Translations under genes and position numbers: made by a program
Notes under the pieces: model-generated
The model's database searches: none
What the model saw: only the letters and a program-made list of their open reading frames with translations
Told to the model about the DNA's origin: nothing
NCBI GenBank assembly: GCA_007844125.1
Contig: CM017561.1
Coordinates: 26,311,038 to 26,375,037 of the forward strand
Origin: Sinonovacula constricta
Lineage: Eukaryota; Mollusca; Bivalvia; Cardiida; Solecurtidae
Length of the DNA: 64,000 nucleotides
Reading direction: 5' to 3'
Shown: one piece after another, positions 50,131 to 63,473 of the stretch
Position numbering within the stretch: position 1 is the stretch's first letter
Layout: every line of letters begins with the position of its first letter

Positions 50131-53100
50131 TTTCAAACGTAGAGAATACAAATTCCGTTAGAGATATCTCAACTTTACACACAGCTGCAGGTAAATAATT
50201 GATCTAAATATGGTAAGTTGATTAGCTTTTCCCCAAGTGTGTTGCATTTAACTTGACTGGATAATCCGGTTTGTAAAAGGACTTGATCGGCAATGTAGAC
50301 TTTCCACTTGACAGCATGCTGTTAATTAGTGTAATTAAACGCTTTAAAACTTTGATTTTGTTAACTAAAACACAATTTCATATGGGTATTTAGCGAAAAC
50401 AGTCATGTGTTTGTTACAAGTACAAATACCAATTCGTTATTTCAGTTGTTTGTAATCTTTGTGAATATAAAGTAAAACACATCAACAATTCTTTTAAAGG
50501 GATTTTAATTTAAACAAAATGCTTAATTTAATCTATTGTTGAAAAGTAAAACAAGCCCTTTATCTTTATGTAGATGATCAACATCGTGCTTTTCGTCTTA
50601 TGATACCGGATGTAGCTGAATGAATAATAATAATTAATAATTGTGCAGTCTTGTGTCAATTAAATGTGGATTTGAATGTATGACTGTTGTTGTTTTTATC
50701 AAATTGACAAAGTGTAGATTTATAGAAGGACGAATATCTACTGCACTATAAAATTAAATATGTTACGTGTTTTCCTTATTCTCTATGAAAAAAGCACGTT
50801 TATGTAAAAATAAAATAATTATTGAACATGCTCGAGTTATAATATATACGTAACAGGCAATATCTGTGTTTAATGATGAATAGAAATCGACAATCAACTA
50901 TCTGGAAGTTTTCCATATAGAGGAATAAATAATTTTCGTCAAATCATATTTCTATACTATATGTTTCATTTAAGGAGAACAAGATAATCCGAATAAAACA
51001 ATTGAGCGTTGTTTTTAAACTTGGAGATTTTTAATGAGATTTAAACATTTATTGTACCTGGAAACCACATTCAACATCATAACAGTATCAATTTGACGTC
51101 AGATCCTGTTTTTTGAAAATTTAACAGACTGGAATTTTATTCTTATTTTTTAACTGGAAAGTTTAACGTCAACTGAGGACTATTAGGACATCATTCTTCA
51201 ATTTTGAAAGCTGAGCAAATTGATTGACAAGCATTAAAAGGACATTAATACTTTTAGTTACAAGTAGGGAAATGTTTGAATATTTCATGGCGATATAAAA
51301 CAAACAGTGTATACCGTCTGGTAACTTTGGGGTTTTTATTGGGTAACATGCCTAGACGTGTAATTGTGATAGTGGGTACTTAGAACCTATGTTTATAACA
51401 AAGAGTTTGCTTCTGTCTGTATGGCTCTTGTTTTATACCTTGACGCTGCCATCTTATCTCAGCAGTGTTACATCTGCTTGGAATCGCACTGACTAGCTTA
51501 TATGCATATAGAGGTCCAGAAGATTTCTTCAGTACGTCAACGACCACTTTGAAGTCTCGTTTCTATTTGGCATTCAGGGTTATCTTATATATTCAGCAGA
51601 TCAATATTTATAATAATAAAATAGAACATTGAAACAAACATCTTAAAAGACATAAATCCCACTGCCAAAAATCGTTCACAAAATTTACAAATTTGATTTG
51701 TACAGTTATATTATGCCACAAATTGTACGTTTCTACAAATTTCAAAACTCTGTCTTATCGCTTTCAATCGAGCGATGACAATTAGTTTTACGGATTACGC
51801 AAATGGCACTAATACAGCTTTGTGGTTTACAACTGGTTTTATTAATATGTCAAATCAGGGTAAACGCTGGATATAGTTATATAAGAAAAAACAACAACAT
51901 CAGTACACAAAAGCATACATTAAAGTGCCAATTACAGAAAATTGTAATTTAACTAAACTAGCACTATTCGTTTCAATTGTAGTCGAAAAATGTTTTAAAA
52001 TGACAGTATACATTTACAGTTCAAAGTTCACTGCTCCAGCATTGGAAATAAAGATATATATTTAATACTCACAAAGAGTTTTCTTTATATGGTTCTTTAC
52101 ATGGCTGTTATAACTATCACTTAATAAGGTGATGAATCCAGTAATTATTCACTATACACTTGTCTTTATTATTCTTGAATTGAAGTCATCTGCTTTAATG
52201 TTGTACTCATTTATATGTAGGTAATTTGGGTAAGGTTGACTCTATCGTATTCTCTGTCTTTCCAGTATGGTTCTACTATGGATCTACTAATCCCGTTTTT
52301 ACTTACAAGGATGAATGTATTATAAATTTACTTATCCCATTTTTTATCCCGAAGCGGATCTCAGTACTCGTGGGATTTCTTTCTAATGTCCAATAATTTT
52401 GACACAATATGACTCTTTCCTTAAGTCTTTCTTCTTTTTGTCACGATGGACACTTTTCTAACATTTGGCCATCAATGTGGCCCACCACTAAAAGAATCTT
52501 ACACCCGTGTCAACGATGTAACTCTCACCAGGAACGGAGCTGAACTGACTCGCATTTCTCACATGCACATTGACATTCTCTGACCCAGACACAACTCAGA
52601 CACTCCCATTCCCAGATCTGACCCCTCTTTGCCTCACTAATTTGTTTTGATAAACATTTCATTCTGCACTCACAGCAACAACTCCTTTTCAGACTCACAC
52701 TACACACACAATCACACAATCTGACACCCTCTTAAAAATAAGCGAAGCTAACCTTGGTTTCAATTCTGCGACAGCGACACATTACATATTATAATTATAA
52801 TAATTATTATAATATACATACAATATATACTAGTGAATAAAATTACTTTACATTGAAACTTAATTATAACACATATTGTTCTTGCACTACGACGTAAAAC
52901 AAAAGCCAAATAAAAGAAAGCTTTTCTATTGAACATTTGCGTTGTACGAATCAATTAATTACCATTGTTTTACATGTAATTCATACGCAAATTATATAAT
53001 ATAAGATGTTTCTTTGTCAATTTCTATGTCAATACAAAATAGATCATATATTGTTAACACGTTTTTCTATTACGCCCATCTCTGATAAACAAACCTAGTC

Positions 53101-53223
53101 CTTGTGGGGACATAAACGCCGTAAATGATAAAGAACATATCAGATAAATCGGGACTTGGCAGCACGAATAAATATGAGTAACTGATCTACGTATGATTGA
53201 GAAAGTAAAATTACACACTAACA

Positions 53224-53262
<39 letters not shown>

Positions 53263-53264
53263 AA
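53224..53264 (+). repeat. Run of 29 C followed by 12 A
   Basis: Followed by aacaacaaacaaacaaac, so this is the unit E version of the AAC tract. The minus-strand poly-Gly frame over it is an artefact. Run lengths are likely to be unreliable in the assembly. Confidence 0.9.
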
Positions 53265-53689
53265 CAACAACAAACAAACAAAAACACGATGTAACTTTTA
53301 TTTCATAAAGTATCGTGCGATGAAAGAACAAAACAATAAACGACATGAATCGCATCTTATTGGTATTCGGGAGACTTTCCGTGGCTCGCTCTTAACGAGA
53401 AGAAAGACTCTGACAAACATTGCACATGTAATTTTAAGTGGTAAAAACAGCTTTGTTAAGATTAGAAAATGAGTTTGTCAGATTTTAAAAGAAATATCTG
53501 AATGATTATGACCTATATCACTATTGCTTTTTCGTTTCTATTTACAGTCCGAATGGTCACAAAAGAGTGTCCAAAATCAAATATTATTGAATAAATATGC
53601 ATAAATTTTAGTTCAAACCTATTTATTTATAGTCGATTGGGAAACAAGTTCTTTTAACTTATATTAATCCCTTTCGACTGTCCACATCC

Positions 53690-53812
53690 TGGGAAGGACC
53701 AGTACTCAGGTACTGAATACCTGGAGAAATGTGGAGTAAATAGTCACGTGGTCAGTTTCGGGACCCTCCGATCCGGAGTCCAACGTCTTAACCACTAGAC
53801 GACTAACGCCCA
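53690..53812 (-). mobile_element. tRNA-like SINE head, minus strand
   Basis: The reverse complement begins 'gtcgtctagtggttaagac' (an A-box-like D arm) then 'gttggactccggatcgg', which resembles a tRNA anticodon arm, and 'agggtcccga' where the T arm should be. The T loop is broken, so it is not a working tRNA. A short body follows to about 53690. Most likely a degenerate tRNA-derived SINE inserted in unit E. Confidence 0.55.
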
Positions 53813-56379
53813 ACATAAATTTTACCCTATGCATAACATCTTATGAGTTGATTGGATGGCTCGGAGTTGTGAGGTGCAACTCCAATTTAATAACAGCACA
53901 ATTACTTACACATTGTTTTATTTTTGTGACAGTAATGTTCAACGGCAGGAAATCTTAGTAAAGTGTTCCGAGCACATGGTAATCCTAATTCAGTCAAGTT
54001 ATCGAAAAGGAAACACCCATTCAAGTAGAACAAATTCTCCAAAAAGCCAAACACAATGTATTATCCATGACAATCTTAGGTATTCTTAAACTCATACTCC
54101 TTAAATTATTAACATGTAATACCTTTACGACTGTGAAAATTCCAACTGTTACACAGCCAATGTGTAGACTTTAGGGTTAAAAAAATGCAATTTAGTATAT
54201 AATGGATATTGAACACAACATTTAATGAGTTAGATGTTTGTTAAGAGTCAACGGCAATGAAATGATCATTGTATGAAGAAAACCTCAGCTGCGCAAAAAG
54301 GTAATATATACGAGATTTAAAACAAAAACATAGACATAAAGGGAATAACATAAACCCAATACATTATAGACAGGTATGTGTCCAAAAAACCCAACCCAGT
54401 GAGGTCACGGTGTCTACATTGTTTTGTTGCTGTTATTGTTGTTTTCGCTACATAGCACTGACACAATTATAGTCATATCAGTGAAAACCAGTTAATCATT
54501 GGCTAAAGATGACTGCAAACACATGTCTGGATAGAACCACAGGCGATGTTCAGGTCTGCTGGAAACCATACCCACACGAATGTTCTCACACCTACCGAGA
54601 CTCTAACGAGTAAAATATCTGAGGAGTTCGCAAACTGTCTATATATTAAAATGTTCTTCCTGTTCACTTGTGGTGGGCGTTTTTTTAATTGACCTTGATT
54701 ACTTTAGTTCTGCTTTCATCATACAATTCGGGTTCTAGTGAATAAACTTAGCAATTCTCATTATCTGACTTCTTCTAAGGCATGTATTAACTACACTTTG
54801 TCACGAAATGTATGATCAAATATGTAAATGCGCTTGCGTATCATATACGCCAACCAAATTTTTAAAACATGTAAGACCTTTTCTAACTTTTCATATATCC
54901 ATTAGGCTTACAATGAATTTATACTAAGCGCAAAAAAACGAACCGACACTTTAAAAGTGATAAATACAATACGGTATATCAGTAACAAAATACACAATTG
55001 CTCTCAGTCCATTCCAGTATATTGTGCCTTTGAAAAAGATATCTGTTAGAATTTTTTCCGATAGGATTAATCCTTCTTATTCAGTACTTACAAGAATGAT
55101 GAGTCACAGGGACCATCATACACGTTAAGTTAAATACAATCATACTTCAAAAGTAAGCAAGGTATTAAAACTACAGCGAGCAAGATTAATTGTGTTAATT
55201 TCTTCAACAGACAATCGCGAAAGTGTTCAATAAGAAAAAATCCTCGGGGGCTTAAAACAGATCAAAAAAAGTTTAAACAGCAATATTTGTTAATCATGAT
55301 TTGCACTATTTTTAAAGGATGCTAATAGATATGATCAGTTTTATATTTAGGTTTTTGTTTGATTTTAAACTCTTGCTAAATATTTTAATTTTGTTCTTGT
55401 TGGTGACTTTGGTAAGGTCACTCTTGCTGACATTTTGGTAACTATTTGTATATAACCTAGCAATACATGCATAAAAACTTTCTTCCGGGAGAGAAATAAG
55501 CAAACGAGGAGTGAATAAAGGTTGTGACAGAGATTAATATGACAGCATAGAAATGTTTTACTGGTTTGTTTTGTCTTAGAAATCACTAGTTAAAAGACTG
55601 CCGCTATCATCCTCTGAATCAATGAGATACAAATACTGGTAGCTTCAATATACTGGGAGACTTTTACTATTTTCTTCACTATCAATACGACTAAACTGGA
55701 TTGAGATAAAAGAACATTACGAAGTCCTCAATCGTAAAATAATTTAAAGGAAAAAATCATAGCATCAAATAGGTGAAATTCAACTGAGGTAAGGCTTTTA
55801 TAAATCTATCAAAAGTTGTGCTATGCTTAATGTCCTTAGTCCTAATCATGGGATTTTTAGGCTTGCCATTTATTTTTTGTTGAAAAGATGTAATAGGGGT
55901 AGGTAATCTGTCGTTTTCATCGATCATATGTTTTTATGCATTTTCAATACGCCAATAAAGTGTTAGTTAAATTTTAAATTATACAACAATATAAAGATAT
56001 ATGATTTAAACTGAAGCCAGAAATTTGTTAATCTAAAAAGAACAATAGTAATGAATTACCTTCATACGTATAACATTAATATTAACATGATTTTCCGGAA
56101 AATATCAAAGAAAGAAAACATACAGGTAAATGTAAACATGTAGAATATGTGAAATGATGATGTTTTGCAGCATTAATTTGAAATGTACACCCAAACTTAT
56201 CTAGATCGAAGTTATTGCTATGACTTTTGATTTAAGATGTGTATTTTATTGATTCAAGTGCTGCTCGAGCATTGTGAGTACCACTGGTTAAACATATCAT
56301 AAATGTTCTCTATTTATTAGCTAGAATTTAACTCCTTTCAGAACTCTTTGATCTTCTCCACCATTCTCACAAAATTCAC

Positions 56380-56487
56380 TTTCGCGGTTTACTCAAACTC
56401 CATCTTGTTTCTAACAATACAGGAGATATAAGCAATGTTTGGTCAGACTCAATGATTATTGACCCTCTCGCTGACAATATTAGCTGA
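56380..56487 (+). other. 108-bp conserved island with kept reading frame (unit E)
   Basis: Open for 35 codons and ending in TGA. Begins FRGLLK; its 3' half reads NVWSDSMIIDPLADNIS. It differs from D at 13 bases, nearly all changing a residue, and most lie in the 5' half. The 3' 41-base core is identical to D. Confidence 0.65.
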
Positions 56488-57240
56488 AGGGTATTAGAAA
56501 TGAACCCCTCGTAACTTAAATAGTCAGTTATAAGTGATACATGTCGGGAACAACGAGTAACACTCGTATGAAAATGATCTTATATATCGTCACATAATGT
56601 CAAAAGTGGCCAGGCAGTCCGAAGTGAATCATACGCAGTTAGTCGAAAATGTCGTTAATACAAAAACTATCATGCCGACAGTTCAGTAGATATAAAATAG
56701 TTCATGTTCTGTAGCATTTAGTTTAAACAGATGTACATATTATTACGAACATTTGATGAGTTTGTACTGAATCTAAGCTACGTGACTCACTTTCGTTAAA
56801 CAAACAATCATAAAGAACGTGGAACTATTTCTTGTCGCGTTTAAAATAATTTAACTCTGTTATACCAGCAACATTTCCCTGAGCGGTAAATTGTATTCAC
56901 TGCAAAGGAAGAGACGACAAAACATATAGGAAAATATGAACAAGACAGCACAAGATAGATGTTTAAATATGCACATTTCGACAGAATGTCACACCTGGTT
57001 ATTGCAGAAATGAAAACTGCGATTTCTCAAGCGGTGGTCAGAGTGCTTACTTCTTATGTTTTTTTGTTCTTATAGGGTCGTGTTTTACCTGTCCAACAAC
57101 ATCTGCGAGTGTTTTAATCCGTTTTAAACCCACAATCTTACATGTGCCTGATAAAGAGTAAGGGGTCTTAAAAAGTGCGATATGTGCAAGTGAGAAAAGT
57201 TAAATATTACAATAGCAAAAGTCGGAATGGGGTTACATTC

Positions 57241-57364
57241 GTCTACATTGGTTTTCGATTGGAGCACTGTTGGACTGCTGTTGGACAGATTCCATGTTGA
57301 CAATTGTAAATTTATTTAGTTTCCATGTGGAAATTGTGACGATGTCATGTTTTATCATGGCCTG
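57241..57364 (-). other. Second conserved island M (unit E)
   Basis: The minus-strand frame gives MIKHDIVTIS, then WKLNKFTIV where A has YKLNQFTIV, with a two-codon length change. It stops after about 40 codons. Confidence 0.45.
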
Positions 57365-59967
57365 TTAAATACCAACAAAGATTGAACAAAGCGAGTTTAA
57401 TTGACTTTATAAGAAATAATATATAATTTACAAAAAACAAAAACAATGCCAATCAGATAATTGTATAGTTTTATAAAAGGATCGACTTCATTAGAAGTCA
57501 ATGAATTACGAAACCTCTGTTTCGGTGGAATAGTTTTCCAAACTGTATAGACTAATATTTTATTTTACTGGTTATTGGCAAACACCTGCATGGACATACA
57601 TTTAATTTATTATGGTATATTTATAAATCTCTTGTATGCTCTATTTAACAAGTAAGATTAAAATACATGCAATGAAATTAATTAAAATGTTTGCCAAAGT
57701 TAGACGCCTTGCCAATTATGTTTGTACGTAAGTAGCCTATGCAAATATTTCAATGACAGTTATGTAAACTTGACCACATAAGCTTGCTGCTTTTTATCCG
57801 GAATCACGGAATCATCAGTCGAGATAAGTCTTTTATCAGTCAAAATAAGTTTATCATCAGTCAAAATTAAACTATCAATTCCAGAAACAAACGAATCATT
57901 GTCAAGCATTAATGTGCACCCTATTTATTAAGCCAGGTTTTTAGAATAATATTTTTTTCGTGTGTTTACAATGAAACGTTTATCTAGTCCTAGCTTCTCT
58001 TCTAAATAGTACACATCCGGATAATAAGAGCAATCAACGCAACATTATTCGCCCGAAGGTCAAGCCTCACGTGAACATTAATATGATGAATCTGTGAGAT
58101 AAAATCCACTGAGATATTAAGGAATAGTTAATCCAATTTAATATCAACTACAATATTTCACGAAAGACTGAAGTCATTTATCAAAGAATTGAAGAAGATG
58201 TTATCCAGGCAAAGAATTTGCCAAATAACACTAAACAAAGGGCAATAAATATGGAATACAATTCATTTAGATTTTTTGATTTTTTTTTTCTCACGACTGC
58301 AAGTCAATAATAAACACCTTGAAATGTTTGTAGAAAATTGGGCGATACATAAATGAAGAGTAAATCACACATAAAATAAATGCTTATGAAAAAAAAGTGT
58401 AACATTTTATTTTTCTCACCTTTGCGAACAACTACACACCGATACCGAATGGACCGTTCCGCAACTTGTACTTAAATACTCCCCCTATATTTATTTTGAA
58501 AGTTTCAAGCCAAAAACACTGTTATGCAAAAATTTAATAAATAAGTTTTCACAGCTGACTGTACATTTAATATTATTGAATAAAAATAACTCGACATCAA
58601 ATTAACCTTAATTATAAGCACAATTTTGCCTCCGCATATATTTTTTCTTTCTCTACATCGCCACGCCCATTGACAGAAACATTTAATTTAAACCCTTGCG
58701 TCGGTAGAATCAATTCATATCTACTGTTTAACATGCTATCCCTAGGAAATTTCTATAGTTATAACTGTTTCTTCAACAACGGTTTTATTAATACAGTATA
58801 GACCATCGTGTTGTTAACAAACTCTTTTGTTACGCCCATATCTGACGTCCCGCCAATGACACATTTGTAGATATAAACGCCAATAATAAGATCACACTCT
58901 TGATCAGAAAAATGAGACCTGCCCTGCGGAATTTGTATAAATATGAGTCACTCTTCAATGTATGGCTGAGAAAATAAACTTACACATTTTCTTTTTTTGC
59001 GAAAAAAAAACCCTCCATTTTTATTTCATGACATCAAGGGTTAATTCATTAGCGGTGAAACAACAAAACAATAAATAACATGAATCATGTTTCACTGGTA
59101 TAAAGGAGACTTCTAGTAACACGAATAGCGGGAACAAAGACTCTGACAAACATTGCACGTGTAATTTAAAGTTGGTTAAAAGGCTGTGAAAGAATGAGAA
59201 AATTTAAATGACTTAACTCGATATAGTACAACGGTTATTTTACTTCACGCCTATTGTTCCTTCGTTCTCCTTCAAAATCACGGACGCCTTTACTGCATAC
59301 AGTTTGTCACATGCATGACAGCATATGAATTGGATGACTCGTGGCAGTGAGTTGCTATAGCTGTTAAGGATCCGCACAATGGCTTAGAAATTGTTTTAGT
59401 TTTGGGCGATGTCGCTTGCGTATCATTCGTATCATTTCAGCACCTTAACCTATAGCTAACGCACTCGTTCAGAGAAGAATGGCGCACTCTGGATTTTAAA
59501 ATTCATATCAAAGGGGTGTGAGTGGTAGTAGTTAATTTCTAACTCAGTTTGGTCGAATCCGGTTGCATGTATGAGCATTTATTTTAGACCTAACTTAATT
59601 TGAAATGTAAAATCATATAAAAAGTACTGAATGTTTAATAAAATAGCTTCTATTATCAGATGTTAGTGACTCGGTGTATTTCTTTTGTTTAAAGTATAAT
59701 CTATATTCTAGAAGAGGTGTTTATTTGCGGTTGGAGATCGGCCTGTTTTACAATTTCCAAAAGGTTGTACAAGTGATTTACCTCAGAATAATTTGAACAT
59801 TGTTTACACACCTGTAATCGCATACAGGGTCAAACTTACACCGCCCAAACATCGGTTCTAAGCGATTTGATTTATCACAGTATTATAAACAAAAAAGAAA
59901 ATAAATAAAGAGAATTTCGTGAAGATAATGAAAGGAACATGACTGTATACTTTTTAAGGTTATATAA

Positions 59968-60125
59968 ATAGGTAAAAAAGAAAAGCTCCTATCAAAATTT
60001 TCACAGATATTTAAATTGTATCTACCTGTAGACAAAGGCAAACAAGGTAAATGTAAATGAGACAAAAACACAGAGACAAGACATAACACACTAAAAGATA
60101 AACCATCAGTTACCGCCTTGGAACA
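59968..60125 (-). mobile_element. Family S copy, 5'-truncated
   Basis: Reads 'agctcctatcaaaattttc', 'tatctacctgtagacaaagg' and 'ccatcagttaccgccttgga', the reverse complement of the S 3' half. The truncation point differs from the other minus-strand copies. Confidence 0.8.
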
Positions 60126-61139
60126 TGCATTATGAGGTAATATTCCACAAAACAATGAAAATGGTCTGTCTTGCATACACAGGCACGTTTGGTCGGGCGT
60201 CTATGTGTTACCACAGGCAATGTTTAGACTTCTGGCATAGAAAGGAATGACACCGGAGTATGTAATTGAGATTAAGAATAACAATAAATAATAATTAGAT
60301 GTAATTTATTAGACAAGAACAATGAAATGACTTTTAAACTAACAAAGCCGAAAATACGCTATTGTGTACAAATCTCGAGATTGTCAAATATTAAACGAAA
60401 GCATTCATAGTAAGTGGACATATAAGCACAAATGCATCCCATTGCGGTCCCGACGACAACAATGTTTTGTTGCTGTTGTTGTTGTTGATATGCTATCTCG
60501 AACTGAAACAATTGTTGTCAAATCCAGTTAATTATTTGTGAAGGAAGATCACGTGTCTAGGTAGAACCAGTAGAACTCAGCAGGTCTGCTCAAAGACATC
60601 CATACTTGAAAAGTCTCGGCCCTACCGAGACTTGAACTCGTCAAAGGGATGAGGAGCTCGCTCAAATATGCGTACGTTGTTTATATGTTAAAATGTTCTT
60701 CATGTTGATATGTTTTCTTCACAAAATTAACAAATTGCAGTTTTGTTTTCATTTAATTTACCCTTTTGAATCATGTGCTGTAGTCATCATATATACCGGG
60801 CTCTATTGATAAAATTGTACACTTCCCATTGTCATTATACTGGTAAAGCCTGTATTATAGTATATTATTTTCAAGGACTTTTATCAAAGTTCTAAAGGCG
60901 TGAGACTACCATATACACCAACTAATTACTTGTATACATCTGGCCTCTTTTCATTTCTAACATTGTTCTAAGGCTTATCTTGAATAAATAATAAACTCAA
61001 AATAACGGGCGATTAAGGGATACATTACAATTAAGGGGTAAACAAAATATGGTGTGTCAGGAATAAACACCCAACTACTCTTAGTCCAGTCTTTTAAATT
61101 GTGCTGCGTAAATTCCGGGAGATCTGTTAAAATTGCTTC

Positions 61140-61450
61140 TCGTGAGATTAATCCATCTGATTCAGTATTTACAAGAACGAAGAGTATCAATGCCACCATC
61201 ATTTCTCGGCATTGTAGACGTTCGTTTTAAGTGAAATACAATCATCCGTCACAAACCATCTACCGTCATTTTTGTCAGTTTATCACCATATATTATATTG
61301 CTAGGCCTAAATTATATGACCCAAGACCTTGATCGTAGACTGCGAAGCTAAGAATATTGTATTTACGACTTTTTTCGAATAGGATCAGTGTCTATTTCAT
61401 TGTGCCCGTTTATAGACTTTGCCAAAATCAAATGGCAGTTTTACATTGTG
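61140..61450 (+). repeat. Internal repeat J (unit F)
   Basis: A well-kept copy: 'gattcagtatttacaagaac', 'gtagacgttcgttttaagtg', 'tatgacccaagacc'. It resembles both J positions of the young units and so may be close to the ancestral form. Confidence 0.75.
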
Positions 61451-61757
61451 ACTGCCTATGACACTTCTTTGCAAACATTTGGTGCCCAATTCAATAAAAG
61501 ATGGTCTGCAATCGTACGCATGTTGTTAAATTGATATCGATAAACGAAAATCCATTGGGCTTATGTCAAATACACCCGACTAATACCTATCAAATTAGTT
61601 ATACATTTTTCAAATGTGTTGCACTATAAGTGCCAAGCCATTAGCTAACAAAAGCAATGTCATGTTTGAAACTACGTTAAAAAGCGTATTCTTTCTTTGA
61701 GGGAATTGTGTATGCTTTACTATGAACTATATTCCTATATTATACTAAAACAACTGA

Positions 61758-61790
61758 CTATATATATATATAATAATAATAATAATAAAA
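61758..61790 (+). repeat. TA then AAT microsatellite
   Basis: A short TA run followed directly by an AAT run. Unique to unit F. Confidence 0.85.
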
Positions 61791-63365
61791 GTTATACTGG
61801 CGTAACTGTCGTTGTAACCTCGGCATTAAATCAACCAATGGGCAACGTATTTTGAAAAAAGTTAATATTTTGGTCCTTTTTTTAAATAGAGAGTTTCGAA
61901 ATCGTTCAACTGGAAAATACACGTCGAGTACAAACAACAGAGCAATAGACGTTTGCATAACAAGAGCTGTCGTAAGTTAGTTATGACAAAAAAGTGTAGG
62001 TGCTACAATGTAAAGCTGACAGAAGTAATTAGTCTTGATTTGCAATCGTTTTAGGAATGTAAGTACAATAAAATCAAATCGTCTAATTTAGTTTTGAAAT
62101 TGATATTCAATATTTGAATCATCTGTTTTATTTCTGCAAATGAGTTTAGTAAGTTCAGCCTTGGTGACAATATAATAGCTATATGTAGATAAGACAACAG
62201 TATGACCCACACAAGGACGTAAAAATGATTTTTTCGGGAAGAATAAAGCCAATCAGGCATTATTCAAGTTTTTAAGACTTTTATTTTATTTAAGTAAAAT
62301 TACCCAACATAAATATATTTATCATTATTTTCCTTGAATGGAATAATGTTCTTCATATGTCAGCCATGTCTACAATGTTAATTATATACATTGTTACTTT
62401 GGCATCCACAGACACGCGTTCGTTATCTGGTTTCAATCATCGTAGTGCTCACATAATCTGCAGAAATTGTTATAGAGGATGATCATGAATAAACATGGAT
62501 TGATGAATACCTGAACTTGTTGTTTTTTCTTATTTCGATGATAACAAATGCCGCATCATCATTTAAATTAATGTGATATAACGCTCGTTAAAAGCTGCGT
62601 TCTAATATGCTGTGCCAAATTTACTATTTTCTTCAATATGAGTTCGAATAGATGGGATTGATTTATACATTCTCAATTTTCGTACTTTTGGCCGATTGTT
62701 TTTTTACATATCTTGCCATAATTTAAAAGTGTCATATGAAAGTACTTTAACAGAAGGTTAAGAATTAGAAATGTATAAATGTTTTATGCTATGGTTAAGT
62801 CCTTGGTGCTAGGCAGACTGGAAACACAATTTATTTATTAAAAAAAAAAATGCGACAGTGGTAGGGAAACTATTAATTTCATCTTCACAGACAATGTGTC
62901 TGTCATTTTCAAACGCAACTAAAGTGCTGGTAAATTGTTACTTACAAAATTATGAAGGTAGAATGATCCAAACTGGAATTATGACAATAAGCAAAAGTAT
63001 TAAAATCGAATAGCCATTTAGGCGAGTTGATTGACATCTATTATAATAATAATGCAAATATTGATTTTAGAAAAAAGTACCTAAAACATAAATGTACGTA
63101 CATATTTATTAAACATGTAATTAACATGTAAAACTTTAATGATAAGGATATACCACATTTTATATGTGCACAAGAACTCTTCTAGTTACAAGTTACTAGT
63201 TCTATGGCATTGGATTAAAGCTTTGTATCGTGTTGATTTTAGTAGCTTCCAAGTATTGTGAGTAACACTGATAACAATGCATCACGATTGATCACTGTGC
63301 AAGTGCTGCGCAATCAGCTAAGTTTGGGAACTCTTTGAGAAACTGCACAAATCCCATCGATTCAC

Positions 63366-63473
63366 TCTCGTGTTTTAATCAAATTTAATCTTATTCTTAG
63401 CAATACCGGAGACATAAGTGATATTTGGTCAGACTTAATGATTATTGACCATCTCGCTGACAATACGAGCTGA
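63366..63473 (+). other. 108-bp conserved island with kept reading frame (unit F)
   Basis: Open for 35 codons and ending in TGA. Begins SRVLIK; its 3' half reads DIWSDLMIIDHLADNTS. Exactly 108 bases, with the 41-base core differing from D at two positions. Confidence 0.65.

Larger units (their letters stand above)
48346..57715 (+). repeat. Tandem unit E (old copy)
   Basis: Starts with the weak equivalent of the B/C opening ('cagtatgtcctatgtgg' near 48390). It has one degraded minisatellite period (48940-49000), an S insertion (49819), the equivalent of A 2250-2330 (51420-51520), a C/A run in place of the AAC tract (53224), a tRNA-like insertion (about 53690-53812), the equivalents of A 3500 (54390) and J (55060, degraded), the 108-bp island (56380) and island M (57241). 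It ends near the equivalent of A 9040 and unit F begins. Most of it is diverged AT-rich sequence with no recognisable gene. Confidence 0.75.

Noticed and set aside
53054..53287. Poly-Gly protein on the minus strand
   Set aside because: It is the translation of the 29-C run.
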